Of a DNA stretch of 64,000 nucleotides, positions 35,262 to 44,215 are shown one piece after another. Numbering within the stretch: the first letter of the stretch is position 1; every line of letters begins with the position of its first letter. Under the pieces are notes generated by a model. The model searched no databases and was not told the DNA's origin. It was given only the letters and a program-made list of their open reading frames with translations. This DNA comes from Burkholderiaceae bacterium (lineage in GTDB: Bacteria; Pseudomonadota; Gammaproteobacteria; Burkholderiales; Burkholderiaceae_E), in assembly GCA_023954135.1 (NCBI GenBank), contig JAMLIN010000022.1, positions 1 to 64,000 on the forward strand, written 5' to 3'. Both the position numbers and the translations under genes were made by a program.

Positions 35262-35294
35262 TCCCGGCGACGGACCGCCGCGGCTGACCGACGG

Positions 35295-35326
35295 ACCGCG
35301 TCGTCCCCGACGACGCGGTTTCTTTC
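35295..35326 (+). terminator. Intrinsic terminator between TAXI copy 3 and the permease gene
   Basis: A 10-base perfect stem, ACCGCGTCGT (35295-35304) and ACGACGCGGT (35310-35319), 5-base loop, followed by TTCTTTC. It starts 33 bases after the stop of the third binding-protein gene and 84 bases before the permease start. It would make permease transcription dependent on read-through or on a separate promoter. Confidence 0.75.
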
Positions 35327-35409
35327 GTGAGTGACGCGGTCTCTCGGCCATCCTTTTCTCTTCCCCCGAACCAGGCGCGAATACGGCGTCCATCTGCTGG
35401 AATGTTCAG

Positions 35410-37437
35410 ATGACGACAGAACCCGTCAAGAACGAGACCGACGAGGCTGAACTGGCCAAGGCGAAGGCGGCACTCGCCAAGGCCGAGGCTTCCGAATCGC
35501 GCTATCGACAGCTGTCGGGTCCGTGGCGGATGGTGCTGATCCTGCTGACCTCGCTCGCGCTCTTGCTCGCGCTCAACCAGATGCTGAACCTGCATCTGAC
35601 CGGCAGCGCGATCCTCGCCAATTCCTACCTGTACGCCCTGTGCGCCCTGCTGTCCGGCGCGGTCTTTCTCCTGATGCCCGCCACGCGAAACTCGCCGCGG
35701 GACCGGGTGCCCTGGTACGACGCCCTGATGTTCGTCGTCCTGTTCTCCGTCTTCATGTTCTTCTCCCTGCATGGCCAGAGGATCGCCGAGCAGGGCTGGG
35801 AGTACAACCCGCCTGCCCATGTGGTGTGGATCGCGGCGGTGGGCTGGGTGCTGCTGCTCGAGGCGCTGCGGCGCGCCGGCGGCACCGCGGTCTTCGTGGT
35901 GGTCACCCTGTTCTCCATCTATCCCATCGTCGCCGGCGTCATGCCCGGTCCGATCTCGGGCTTCCCGCAGGACATCCCGACCACCACGGCGTATCACTTC
36001 GCGAGCTCGGAGGGCGTGGTCGGCATTCCGACCCAGGCCTTCGGCGAGCTGGTGATCGGTTTCGTGATGTTCGGCGCCGCCCTGCAGTTCACCGGTGCTG
36101 CCCGCTTCTTCAACAACATCGCGTTCGCCCTGTTCGGCGGCGTCCGGGGCGGTCCGGCGAAGGTGTCGATCTTCGCCAGCGGCCTGATGGGCTCGGTCAG
36201 CGGCAGCGTGGTGTCGAACGTGCTCACCACCGGGGTGGTCACCATTCCGGCGATGAAACGCACCGGCTTCAAGCCAGCCTTCGCGGGCGGGGTCGAGGCC
36301 TGTGCATCGACCGGCGGAGTGCTGATGCCCCCGGTGATGGGGGCGACCGCTTTCGTGATGGCATCCTTTCTCGGCATGCCCTATGCGGCGATCGTCGTCG
36401 CCGCCGTGATTCCGTCGCTGCTCTACTACTTCGGCCTGTTCGTGCAGATCGACGGCTATGCCGCGCGCCATGGTCTGCGCGGCCTGCCCCGCGAGGATCT
36501 GCCCTCGATCAGGGAGACCTTCGCGGAAGGCTGGCACTACATCCTCGTCTTCGTCGTGCTGATCTACATGCTGCTGGTGCTGCAACGCGAGGCGATGGCT
36601 CCGTTCTACGCCACCGCCCTGCTGCTCGTGATCAACCAGTTCACGAAGCGCGATCGCCTGGATCTGAAGCGGCTCGGCAACCTGCTCGTCGGCATCGGCA
36701 GCGCCCTGGTCGAGCTCTCGGCCTTGCTCGCCGGCGTGGGCCTGATCATCGGCGCGCTGTCGGTGACCGGCCTGGCCGGCACGCTCGCCAACGACCTGGT
36801 GTTCCTCGCCGGAAACAACGTCTATGTCCTGCTGGTCATGGGCGCGCTCACGAGCTTCATCTTCGGCATGGGGATGACGATCACCGCCTGCTACATCTTC
36901 CTCGCGATCGTGCTGGCGCCCTCGCTGATCAGCGCCGGCTTCAATCCCCTGGCGGTGCACCTGTTCATGATGTACTGGGGCATGGTCTCCTTCATCACGC
37001 CGCCGGTGGCGCTGGGCGCGTTCGTCGCCGCCGGCATCGCCGGAGCGGCGCCGATGAAGGTCGGCTTCGCTTCGGTCAAGCTCGGCGCGACCATGTACAT
37101 CGTGCCTTTCCTCTTCGTGCTCAACCCGGCCCTGATCTTCAACGGTTCGACCAGTGACATCGCCTGGGCGATCATCACGGCGTTCATCGGCGTCTATCTG
37201 GCCGGTTGCGCGCTCGAGGGCTACCTCGGGGGAGTGGGCGATTTCCGGCGCAGCCCGATCGGCTGGCTCGCCCGGCTGGTGCTCGCCGTCGGCGGCATCA
37301 TGCTGGCCATGCCGGGTGGCGGCGAGCACATCCAGTACAGCCACATCCAGCTGACGGCGGGCGGACTGGCGCTGACCGCGATCGCGGTGCTCATGGTACG
37401 GGCCACTCGACGCGCCGAACCGGCCGTCACCACCTGA
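35410..37437 (+). CDS. TRAP transporter permease, fused 4TM/12TM type
   Basis: A 675-residue inner-membrane protein in which the small (DctQ-like) and large (DctM-like) TRAP subunits are fused, as is normal for TAXI systems. Residues 1-35 are a charged, helical extension (EAELAKAKAALAKAEASE) likely to be a cytoplasmic coiled coil. The Q-like part covers about residues 38-180; the M-like part has the typical GGVRGGPAKVSIFASGLMGS, GVEACASTGGVLMPPVMGAT and MYWGMVSFITPPVALGAF. It imports the ligand captured by the TAXI proteins using an ion gradient. Only one permease is present for three binding proteins. PnuC follows after 16 bases, perhaps by chance. Confidence 0.93.
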   Translation: MTTEPVKNETDEAELAKAKAALAKAEASESRYRQLSGPWRMVLILLTSLALLLALNQMLNLHLTGSAILANSYLYALCALLSGAVFLLMPATRNSPRDRVPWYDALMFVVLFSVFMFFSLHGQRIAEQGWEYNPPAHVVWIAAVGWVLLLEALRRAGGTAVFVVVTLFSIYPIVAGVMPGPISGFPQDIPTTTAYHFASSEGVVGIPTQAFGELVIGFVMFGAALQFTGAARFFNNIAFALFGGVRGGPAKVSIFASGLMGSVSGSVVSNVLTTGVVTIPAMKRTGFKPAFAGGVEACASTGGVLMPPVMGATAFVMASFLGMPYAAIVVAAVIPSLLYYFGLFVQIDGYAARHGLRGLPREDLPSIRETFAEGWHYILVFVVLIYMLLVLQREAMAPFYATALLLVINQFTKRDRLDLKRLGNLLVGIGSALVELSALLAGVGLIIGALSVTGLAGTLANDLVFLAGNNVYVLLVMGALTSFIFGMGMTITACYIFLAIVLAPSLISAGFNPLAVHLFMMYWGMVSFITPPVALGAFVAAGIAGAAPMKVGFASVKLGATMYIVPFLFVLNPALIFNGSTSDIAWAIITAFIGVYLAGCALEGYLGGVGDFRRSPIGWLARLVLAVGGIMLAMPGGGEHIQYSHIQLTAGGLALTAIAVLMVRATRRAEPAVTT

Positions 37438-37453
37438 AGAGGCCCGGGCGACG

Positions 37454-38095
37454 GTGCTCGATCCGGTCGTCGTCGCCTGGGGCTATCCGCTCACTTTCCT
37501 CGAGCTGCTGGCCTTCGGGCTGGCGCTCGCCTGCGTCGTCCTCGAGGTCCTCGAGATTCACTGGGCCTGGCCGCTCGCCTTTGCGAGCAGCCTGCTCTAC
37601 GGCTGGCTCTTCCAGGTCTACCGTCTCTATGGCGAGGCGGGCCTGCAACTCTTTTTCGCCGCGATGGCGATATGGGGCTGGACCCAGTGGCTCTACGGCC
37701 ATCGCGGCCGCGGGCTGGCGCCGTCCGAGGATCCGGCCGGTCTGCGCATCGCCCGCCTCGATTCCCGACGCTGGCCACTGGTCGCCGCCGGCTGGCTGGC
37801 CGGATGGGGTCTGCTCGGGCTCGGCCTTGCCCGTTTCACCGATTCCGATGTGCCCTGGTTCGACGCCTTTCCGACAGCGGGCAGCGTCCTCGGGACGCTG
37901 CTGATGGGGCGTAAACTCATCGAGGCCTGGCCGGTCTGGCTGGGCGTCAATATCGTCGCCACGGCGCTGTTCGCCTGGAAGTCCCTGTACCTGACCGCGA
38001 TCCTCTATGCGATCTTCTGCGTGCTCGCCGGCATCGGCTGGCGCCGATGGCTGCGACAGCTGAACCCGGCCGGCGGCCGGGCGGTGAACGCCTGA
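37454..38095 (+). CDS. pnuC: Nicotinamide riboside transporter PnuC
   Basis: A 213-residue inner-membrane protein with seven predicted helices and the PnuC pattern: LEIHWAWPLAFASSLLYGWL, then AAMAIWGWTQWLYG, the tryptophan-rich stretch involved in substrate binding, and the late GWRRWLRQL. PnuC lets nicotinamide riboside into the cell by facilitated diffusion; trapping needs phosphorylation. The start is GTG, 16 bases after the TRAP permease stop. The kinase gene for that phosphorylation overlaps its 3' end by 49 bases, which ties the function together. Confidence 0.93.
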   Translation: MLDPVVVAWGYPLTFLELLAFGLALACVVLEVLEIHWAWPLAFASSLLYGWLFQVYRLYGEAGLQLFFAAMAIWGWTQWLYGHRGRGLAPSEDPAGLRIARLDSRRWPLVAAGWLAGWGLLGLGLARFTDSDVPWFDAFPTAGSVLGTLLMGRKLIEAWPVWLGVNIVATALFAWKSLYLTAILYAIFCVLAGIGWRRWLRQLNPAGGRAVNA

Positions 38096-38625
38096 ACGCG
38101 CCGCGCCGGGTCGCGCTGCTCGGTGCCGAGTCGACCGGGAAATCCAGCCTTGCGCTGGCCCTCGGCGATCGGCTGGGCGGCATCGTCGTTGCCGAGTACC
38201 TGCGCGAGTTCTGCGATCGGGCCGGGCGGGTGCCGCGGGCCGACGAGCAGGCCGGCATCGCCGCCGAACAGGCGCGGCGCGAAAACCTGGCCGTCGAGGC
38301 CGCCGCCGGGCGCGGAATGGGCTGGGTAATCTGCGACACCAGCCCGCTGATGGTCGCCCTCTACAGCGCCGACTGCTTCGACGACCACAGCCTGCTTGCC
38401 GACGCCATCGGGCGCCAGCGCGGCTATGCGGCAACCCTGGTGTGCATGCCCGATATCGACTGGGTCGCCGACGGCATCATGCGGATGGACGCCGAAACTC
38501 GTGACCGGATCCACCGGCAGCTCGTCGGGCTGCTCGATGCGCACCGGATCGACTGGTCGCCGGTCACCGGCTTCGGTGAGGAGCGTATCGAATCTGCCGT
38601 GGAAATGCTCTCGAGGATCGAGTAG
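38047..38625 (+). CDS. NadR-type ribosylnicotinamide kinase (stand-alone kinase domain)
   Basis: A 192-residue P-loop protein matching only the kinase domain of NadR. Walker A is LLGAESTGKSSLA (about residues 24-36), followed by VVAEYLREFCDRAGR, the DTSPLMVALYSADCF segment, and MPDIDWVADGIMRMD. Ribosylnicotinamide kinase turns nicotinamide riboside into NMN with ATP. The N-terminal helix-turn-helix and NMN adenylyltransferase domains of enterobacterial NadR are absent. The ATG at 38047 lies inside pnuC, 49 bases before its stop; a CTG start at 38092 is an alternative giving a 177-residue protein. The overlap couples uptake and trapping of the vitamin. Confidence 0.9.
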   Translation: MAATAEPGRRPGGERLNAPRRVALLGAESTGKSSLALALGDRLGGIVVAEYLREFCDRAGRVPRADEQAGIAAEQARRENLAVEAAAGRGMGWVICDTSPLMVALYSADCFDDHSLLADAIGRQRGYAATLVCMPDIDWVADGIMRMDAETRDRIHRQLVGLLDAHRIDWSPVTGFGEERIESAVEMLSRIE

Positions 38626-38630
38626 TAACC

Positions 38631-38660
38631 ACCCACTTGCATCTGGATGCAAGCCTGGGT
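38631..38660. terminator. Inverted repeat between convergent genes
   Basis: Nested stem: ACCCA (38631-38635) pairs with TGGGT (38656-38660), and CTTGCAT (38636-38642) with ATGCAAG (38647-38653) around a 4-base loop, with two unpaired bases. It lies between the kinase gene stop and the end of the LpxR-like gene on the other strand. No T-run is present, so termination is inferred from position. Confidence 0.5.
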
Positions 38661-38698
38661 GTAAGCGTTTGCACCCGTTGACGATCAGCCGGTGTCGG

Positions 38699-39700
38699 TC
38701 AGTGATCGAAGTGCCAGGCGAGCCGGATGATGCCGATCGTGTGGCCGGCGAAGCTGCCCGGCGCAAGGCTCGCGCCGCTGAAGTCGGCCGAGCGCCGCGA
38801 CAGCACGAACATCACTTCGGCATTCCGCGCGAAGCGGTACCCGAGACCGGCGAAGCCTTCGGCCACGAAGGGCCGGGCCCGCACCGTCGGCGAATAACCG
38901 TAGGCGGGGCCCTCGACGAGGCCATCGAAGGCGACCGCCCGAGCCCGTATCCCTACGACGCCATGCCAGCCGGCGGGGCCGCGCACGCCGGGCGCCGCGT
39001 GGCTCGCTTCGGCCGGCAGGCGGGCGCCGTCGAGCGCCTGCCCGAAGCGCAGCCCCAGGGCGGCGCCGAGATGCGTGTCCAGGTTGCCGAGATGGAGCCT
39101 GCCTTCAGCCACGAGGTCGGTCCGCTCGCCCAGCGGGATCCGCCGGGCCGACTGGGCCAGCAGCGCCACTCCGGTACGGGGCCTGAGCTGGTGCCGCCAG
39201 CCCGGTACCCTGGTAACGCCGATGATGTCGTGCACCGTGTTCTGGGCGCGCTGCCCGAGGGCTCCCGGTCCGGTGAGGCCGATCTCGAAGCCGACCATGT
39301 CGTAGCGTGCCGGGCCGTCCATGACGGCGCCGCCGCGCAGATAGAGCCAGGCGCCGACCGGCCGGTCGCCGGGCAGCGGCGTCGTGCGGCGCCGGTTGGC
39401 CTGGGTGTAGATGTTCTGCCCGATCGAGACGAAGCTCAAGGGTTCGCCATCGCGGGCGCAGCGGATGGGCCCGCACCAGGCATCGAGCAGGCGCCGTGCG
39501 GCGGCGTCCTCCTCGACGTCGAAGAGGGCCGCCGCATGCAGGCCGCTCGAGTACCAGCGGTCGTGCGGGTCGAGACCGGTGAACTCGTCGTTGTCGACCT
39601 GCAGCGCGAGGCTGCGCAGATCGGCCGCCGCCGGGCTTGCCGCTGGCGCGACGAGCCCGGCGATCAGTGCAAGGCCGGCGAGGGCGAGACAGGTTCTCAG
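38699..39700 (-). CDS. LpxR-like (DUF2219) outer-membrane lipid A deacylase family protein
   Basis: A protein of about 333 residues with a signal peptide (RTCLALAGLALIAGLVAP, cleavage near SPAAA) and a beta-barrel pattern ending in HFDH. Family features are the N-terminal VDNDEFTGLDPHDRWYSSG (the Asn-Asp pair and YSSG correspond to active-site regions of LpxR), IGQNIYTQ, GDRPVGAWLY, and the histidine in NTVHDIIGVTRVPGW. LpxR removes the 3'-acyloxyacyl chain of lipid A. No ATG, GTG or TTG lies in frame at the right place: the best start is a CTG at 39700 overlapping the stop of the SDR gene as CTGA. The acidic residue expected after PGW...QL is not obvious, so activity is uncertain. Confidence 0.8.
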   Translation of the reverse strand: MRTCLALAGLALIAGLVAPAASPAAADLRSLALQVDNDEFTGLDPHDRWYSSGLHAAALFDVEEDAAARRLLDAWCGPIRCARDGEPLSFVSIGQNIYTQANRRRTTPLPGDRPVGAWLYLRGGAVMDGPARYDMVGFEIGLTGPGALGQRAQNTVHDIIGVTRVPGWRHQLRPRTGVALLAQSARRIPLGERTDLVAEGRLHLGNLDTHLGAALGLRFGQALDGARLPAEASHAAPGVRGPAGWHGVVGIRARAVAFDGLVEGPAYGYSPTVRARPFVAEGFAGLGYRFARNAEVMFVLSRRSADFSGASLAPGSFAGHTIGIIRLAWHFDH

Positions 39701-40611
39701 ATGGGATCCCAGCAGAACACGTCCGGGGAGCGCTCGAGGGCGAAGAAGTTGGCGCGCATCGCCGGAATCGCGTGCTCGGCCACCGTCTGCGGAGTCCAGC
39801 CCTCGGCCCGATGCACCGTGCGGATCGGCCGGTTGTGGTTGAAGAGCATGATCTCGTTGGCCCGCACGCCGAAGATCTGGGCGGTGATGTCCTTGGCCTG
39901 ATCGGACATCAGGAAGACCGCGAGCGGGGCGATCTTGTTCGTCTCCATCCGCTTCATGCGCTCGACCCGCTCCTTCTCCTCGGGGGTGTTGGCGGGGATC
40001 GAGCTGGTCATGCGGCTCCAGGCGAACGGGGCGATGCAGTTCGAGCGGACATTGAAGCGCGACATGTCGAGGGCGATGGATTTCGACAGGCCGATGATGC
40101 CGAGCTTGGCGGCGGAATAGTTGGCCTGGCCGAAGTTGCCGATCAGCCCGGAGGTCGAGGTCATGTGGACATAGGAGCCGCTCGACTGGTCCTTGAAATG
40201 GTTGGCCGCGGCGCGGGCGACGAAGAAGGAGCCGTTCAGGTGGACGTCGATCACCGAGCGCCATTCCTCCTCGTTCGTCTTGAAGAACATCCGGTCGCGC
40301 AGGATGCCGGCGTTGTTGATGACGCCGTCGATGCGCCCGAAGGTGTCGAGCGCGGTCGCGATGATCCGGTTGGCGCTCTGCCAGTCGGAAACGCTGTCGG
40401 TGCTGGCAACCGCTTCGCCGCCCGCCTTGCGGATCTCGTCGACGACCTTCTGCGCCGGGCCGGCATCGTTGCCCTCGCCCGAAAGCGACGCGCCGATGTC
40501 GTTGACGACGACCCTGGCGCCCTCGGCGGCGAGCGCCAGCGCGAAGTCGCGACCGATGCCGTTGCCGGCGCCGGTGACGACGATGACCTTGTTCTCGAGC
40601 ATGTTGCCCAT
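39697..40611 (-). CDS. SDR-family oxidoreductase (multifunctional-enzyme/HSD17B4-like type)
   Basis: A 304-residue short-chain dehydrogenase. The cofactor motif is TGAGNGIGRDFALALA, followed by VVVNDIGASLSGEG, a pattern typical of the 3-hydroxyacyl-CoA dehydrogenase part of peroxisomal multifunctional enzyme type 2 and related bacterial proteins. NNAGILRDRMF and the catalytic Ser and YSAAK (MTSTSGLIGNFGQANYSAAK) are present. It probably acts on a 3-hydroxyacyl-CoA in fatty-acid or side-chain oxidation, in line with the acyl-CoA dehydrogenase encoded divergently 164 bases away. The ATG at 40611 follows GGGAGA. Confidence 0.93.
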   Translation of the reverse strand: MGNMLENKVIVVTGAGNGIGRDFALALAAEGARVVVNDIGASLSGEGNDAGPAQKVVDEIRKAGGEAVASTDSVSDWQSANRIIATALDTFGRIDGVINNAGILRDRMFFKTNEEEWRSVIDVHLNGSFFVARAAANHFKDQSSGSYVHMTSTSGLIGNFGQANYSAAKLGIIGLSKSIALDMSRFNVRSNCIAPFAWSRMTSSIPANTPEEKERVERMKRMETNKIAPLAVFLMSDQAKDITAQIFGVRANEIMLFNHNRPIRTVHRAEGWTPQTVAEHAIPAMRANFFALERSPDVFCWDPI

Positions 40612-40775
40612 GATTTCTGTCTCCCTTCTCGGAAATTGGGGGATTCGGACTGACCCGGCCGCAGCGCTCGTGCCGGGATGACGGTGTAATCCGGAGCTTC
40701 GGATAGACTCGGAGTCAGGCGGAGCCGGGCCCCCGGGCTTCCCGAAATGATGCCAAGAAATCCCGAGGAGTAGAA

Positions 40776-41936
40776 ATGACAGTCGATACCCTGCCCACCG
40801 GCGCCGAGCGCCCGCTGTTCACCGCCGACCACGAGCAGTTCCGCGATACCGTGCGCAAGTTCATCGAGCGCGAGATCATGCCCCACCACGACGCCTGGGA
40901 GGAGCAGGGCTACGTCGACCGCTCGGCATGGCTCGCGGCGGGCGCGGCCGGGCTGTTGTGCGTGAGCATGCCCGAGGAATACGGCGGGGCCGGGGTCGAC
41001 CGTCTCTACAGCACCATCCTGATCGAGGAGTTCGCGCGCGCCGGCGCAACGGGCCCGGGGTTCTCGCTGCATTCCGAGATCGTCTCCAACTACCTGCTGC
41101 GCTACGCCAGCGACGAGCAGAAGAATCGCTGGCTGCCGCCGATGGCCCGCGGCGAGCGCGTCGGCGCGATCGCGATGACCGAGCCTGGCGCCGGCAGCGA
41201 CCTGCAGTCGATCCGCACCACCGCCCGTCGCGACGGCGACCACTATGTGGTCAACGGCTCCAAGACCTACATCACCAACGGCTACAACAGCGATCTCGTG
41301 ATCGTCGTCGTCAAGACCGACCCGACCAAGGGCGCCAAGGGCACCAGCCTGATCGTCGTCGAGGAGGGCATGCCGGGTTTCTCCAAGGGCCGGCGCCTGA
41401 AGAAGCTGGGCCTCAAGGCCCAGGACACCTCGGAGCTCTTCTTCGACGAGGTCCGGGTGCCGGCCTCGAACCTGCTGGGCAAGGAAGGCGAGGGCTTCAT
41501 CTACCTGATGCAGGAGCTGCCCTGGGAGCGGATGATGATCGCGCTGCGCGCGGTCGCCAGCGCCGAGGCCGCGATCGACTGGACGCTGGATTTCGTGCGC
41601 AATCGCAAGGCCTTCGGCAAGACCGTGTTCGACTTCCAGACCACCCGCTTCAAGCTCGCCGAGCTCCGGACCAAGGCCCGGGTGGGGCGCAGCTTCATCG
41701 ATGAATGCCTCGGCAAGGTGCTCGAGAACAGGCTCGATCCCGTCACCGCCGCGATGGCCAAGCTGTGGGCCACCGACACGCAGTGCGAGATCATCGATGA
41801 ATGCCTGCAATTGCACGGCGGCAGCGGCTTCATGCTCGAGTATCCGATCACGCGCGCCTATGCCGATGCGCGGGTTCAGCGCATCTACGGGGGGACCAGC
41901 GAGATCATGAAAGAGGTGATCAGCCGCAGCCTCTAG
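40776..41936 (+). CDS. Acyl-CoA dehydrogenase, LCAD-like
   Basis: A 386-residue FAD enzyme that introduces the 2,3-double bond in acyl-CoA. Signature stretches are [20 protein letters not shown], the central [20 protein letters not shown] and the C-terminal [18 protein letters not shown]. Where medium-chain enzymes have the catalytic Glu in YEGT, this one has YGGT. Like long-chain acyl-CoA dehydrogenase, it instead has a Glu at the LPWER position (Glu251), so it should be active. The ATG follows GAGGAG. Its partner may be the divergent SDR gene; electron-transfer flavoprotein genes are not in the window. Confidence 0.94.
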   Translation: MTVDTLPTGAERPLFTADHEQFRDTVRKFIEREIMPHHDAWEEQGYVDRSAWLAAGAAGLLCVSMPEEYGGAGVDRLYSTILIEEFARAGATGPGFSLHSEIVSNYLLRYASDEQKNRWLPPMARGERVGAIAMTEPGAGSDLQSIRTTARRDGDHYVVNGSKTYITNGYNSDLVIVVVKTDPTKGAKGTSLIVVEEGMPGFSKGRRLKKLGLKAQDTSELFFDEVRVPASNLLGKEGEGFIYLMQELPWERMMIALRAVASAEAAIDWTLDFVRNRKAFGKTVFDFQTTRFKLAELRTKARVGRSFIDECLGKVLENRLDPVTAAMAKLWATDTQCEIIDECLQLHGGSGFMLEYPITRAYADARVQRIYGGTSEIMKEVISRSL

Positions 41937-41959
41937 GGCGCCGGCGATATACTGCCGCG

Positions 41960-42676
41960 ATGCGCAAACCCAATCCGGCCCGTCCGCTTTCGGACGACGA
42001 GCTCGCGCGCATCGATGCGCTGCTCGAGGCCATCGATCCCGACGCCGCGATGGTCCTCGAGGAGCTCGACGGCTTCCTGACCGCGCTGGCCTGCAGCCCC
42101 AGGCCGCTGCCGGACGAAGCGGCGCTCGCGATCGCCTGCGGCGCCGATCCCGACGATGGCCCCGATGCGGGCGCCTCCGGCGATCCGGCCGCGGCCGGGC
42201 CGCAGCGGCAGGAGCTTGCCGGCCTGTTGCGCCGCCATCGCCTGTCCATCGTCGCGGCGCTGCATGCGGGGGAGGGCCTCGAGCCTGTCATGGCGCGCGA
42301 TGAAGCCGGTGAATCGGCCGGCAATCTCTGGGCGATCGGTTTCCTGCGCGGTATCGATGCGCAGGCCGACGAATGGACGGATCTGGACGACGACCCCGAT
42401 CTCGCCGACTGGTTCGAACCCTTCGAGATGCTCGCCGAGGAACGCGACCTCGCCAGCGACGAAGTGGTCGCGCCGATCGACGGCGACCGCCAGGCGGTGC
42501 TCGAGGACATGATCGACTCGGCCTTCGCCTTCTACCATCACTACGAGCCGGCGCGCAGTCGGGCGACGGCGCCGGCGACCATCCGGCGCGGCGCGCCGGC
42601 GCCGGGGCGCAACGACCCCTGCCCCTGCGGCAGCGGCCGCAAGTACAAGCGCTGCTGCGGCGCCGGCGCAGGGTAG
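41960..42676 (+). CDS. UPF0149/YecA-family protein with SEC-C zinc motif
   Basis: A 238-residue protein. Residues 8-185 match the UPF0149 (YecA/YgfB) helical family ([19 protein letters not shown], then [18 protein letters not shown]). The C-terminal 22 residues are the SEC-C zinc-binding motif, [19 protein letters not shown], with the Cys-x-Cys and paired Cys ligands. SEC-C motifs are found at the end of SecA and in many proteins that contact ribosomes or proteins; the function of this family member is not established. The start ATG at 41960 is 24 bases after the acyl-CoA dehydrogenase stop. Confidence 0.9.
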   Translation: MRKPNPARPLSDDELARIDALLEAIDPDAAMVLEELDGFLTALACSPRPLPDEAALAIACGADPDDGPDAGASGDPAAAGPQRQELAGLLRRHRLSIVAALHAGEGLEPVMARDEAGESAGNLWAIGFLRGIDAQADEWTDLDDDPDLADWFEPFEMLAEERDLASDEVVAPIDGDRQAVLEDMIDSAFAFYHHYEPARSRATAPATIRRGAPAPGRNDPCPCGSGRKYKRCCGAGAG

Positions 42677-42724
42677 GGCGCCCGTCGGCGCGGGCGGCGG
42701 GAAGGATATCGACAGGGAGACGAC

Positions 42725-44215
42725 GTGAGCACATCGGACAGCGGATCTTCGGCACTTCCCCATGGTTCGGCGCGCGACGTGGCGGCGGCGATTCGTGCCG
42801 GACACCTGGGCTGCGTCGAGGCGCTCGAGGCCTCGATCGGGCGGGTGCGCCAGCACGACGACCGGATCAACGCGGTCGTGGTGCGCGACTTCGACCGGGC
42901 GCTCGAGGCGGCCAGGCAGCTCGACCGCCTGCCCGCGGATCATCCGGACCGGGCCCTGCCGCTGTTCGGCGTGCCCATGACGGTCAAGGAGTCATTCGAC
43001 ATCGAGGGCCTGCCGACCACCTGGGGCTTTCCCGAGATGCGCGGCAACATCGCCGCCGCCGATTCCCATGTCGTGCGTCGCCTGCGCGGCGCCGGCGCCG
43101 TCGTCTTCGGCAAGACCAACGTGCCGGTGTCGCTCGCCGACTGGCAGAGCTTCAATCCGGTCTACGGCACCACCTGCAATCCCTGGGACCCGACTCGCGT
43201 TCCCGGCGGCTCCTCGGGGGGTGGCGCGGCGGCGCTGGCGGCCGGCTTCTCGGCGCTCGAGTACGGCAGCGACATCGGGGCCTCGATCCGCAATCCCGCG
43301 CACTACTGCGGCGTGTTCGGCCACAAGCCGACCTACGGCGTCGTGTCTTCGGACGGCCATGGCCTGCCGGGCCAGATCGTGCCCAAGGATATCGCCGTGG
43401 TGGGTCCGCTCGCGCGCAGCGCCGGCGACCTCGCCCTCGCGCTCGAGCTCACCGCCGCGCCCACGGCGCGCGACGCCGCGGCCTGGTCGGTACGCCTGCC
43501 GCCCGCCATCCAGGGACGGCTGTCGCAGTTCCGGGTCGCGATCGTCACGTCCGACCCGACCGCGGAGGTCGACGAATCGGTGCAGGCGCCGCTGCGCGAG
43601 CTCGGCGATTTCCTCGCGAAGCAGGGCGCGCGGGTCGACTTCGATGCTCGCCCGGACTTCGATTTCGACGAGGCGCACCGGCTCTATGTGCTGATGCTGC
43701 GCGCCGAGACCGGCTGGTCGATCGACGACGCCACCTTCGAGCGCCAGCTTGCGCGGGTCGGCGAGCTCGCCGCCGATGACCGCGGCTACGAAGCCACCAT
43801 GCTGCGGGCCCAGACCCTGCGTCACCGCGAATGGGCCTGGCTCAATCGCCGCCGCTACGAGATGCTGGCCGCCTGGGATGCGTTCTTCCGGGACTGGGAC
43901 GTGCTGCTGTGTCCCACGGCGGCTACTCCCGCCTTCCCCCACCTGCAGGAAGGCGAGCGCTGGGAGCGCATGATCGACGTCAACGGTCGCGGCCAGCCGA
44001 CCACGACGCAGCTCTTCTGGGCGGGCCTGTCCTGCGCCTTCTTCCTGCCGGGTACGGTTGCCCCGATCGCGCTCGCCGCTCCGGGTTCAAGCTATGCCGG
44101 CCTGCCGGTCGGGGTGCAGATCGTCGGCCCGCGCTTCGCCGATCTCACCACGATCCGCTTCGCCGAGCTGCTCGAGCGCGAGTACCGCGGCTTCGTCGCG
44201 CCGCCCGATGCCTGA
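42725..44215 (+). CDS. Amidase (amidase signature family)
   Basis: A 496-residue hydrolase of the amidase signature family. The Ser-cisSer-Lys triad is visible: Lys88 in MTVKES, the cis-Ser around residue 164 in PGGSSGGGAAA, and the nucleophile Ser187 in GSDIGASIRNPA. It cleaves a carboxamide; the true substrate is unknown. The C-terminal part (LPVGVQIVGPRFADLTTI) is also typical. The start is GTG at 42725, decided by AGGGAG at good spacing. A small membrane-protein gene overlaps its end by 8 bases. Confidence 0.93.
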   Translation: MSTSDSGSSALPHGSARDVAAAIRAGHLGCVEALEASIGRVRQHDDRINAVVVRDFDRALEAARQLDRLPADHPDRALPLFGVPMTVKESFDIEGLPTTWGFPEMRGNIAAADSHVVRRLRGAGAVVFGKTNVPVSLADWQSFNPVYGTTCNPWDPTRVPGGSSGGGAAALAAGFSALEYGSDIGASIRNPAHYCGVFGHKPTYGVVSSDGHGLPGQIVPKDIAVVGPLARSAGDLALALELTAAPTARDAAAWSVRLPPAIQGRLSQFRVAIVTSDPTAEVDESVQAPLRELGDFLAKQGARVDFDARPDFDFDEAHRLYVLMLRAETGWSIDDATFERQLARVGELAADDRGYEATMLRAQTLRHREWAWLNRRRYEMLAAWDAFFRDWDVLLCPTAATPAFPHLQEGERWERMIDVNGRGQPTTTQLFWAGLSCAFFLPGTVAPIALAAPGSSYAGLPVGVQIVGPRFADLTTIRFAELLEREYRGFVAPPDA

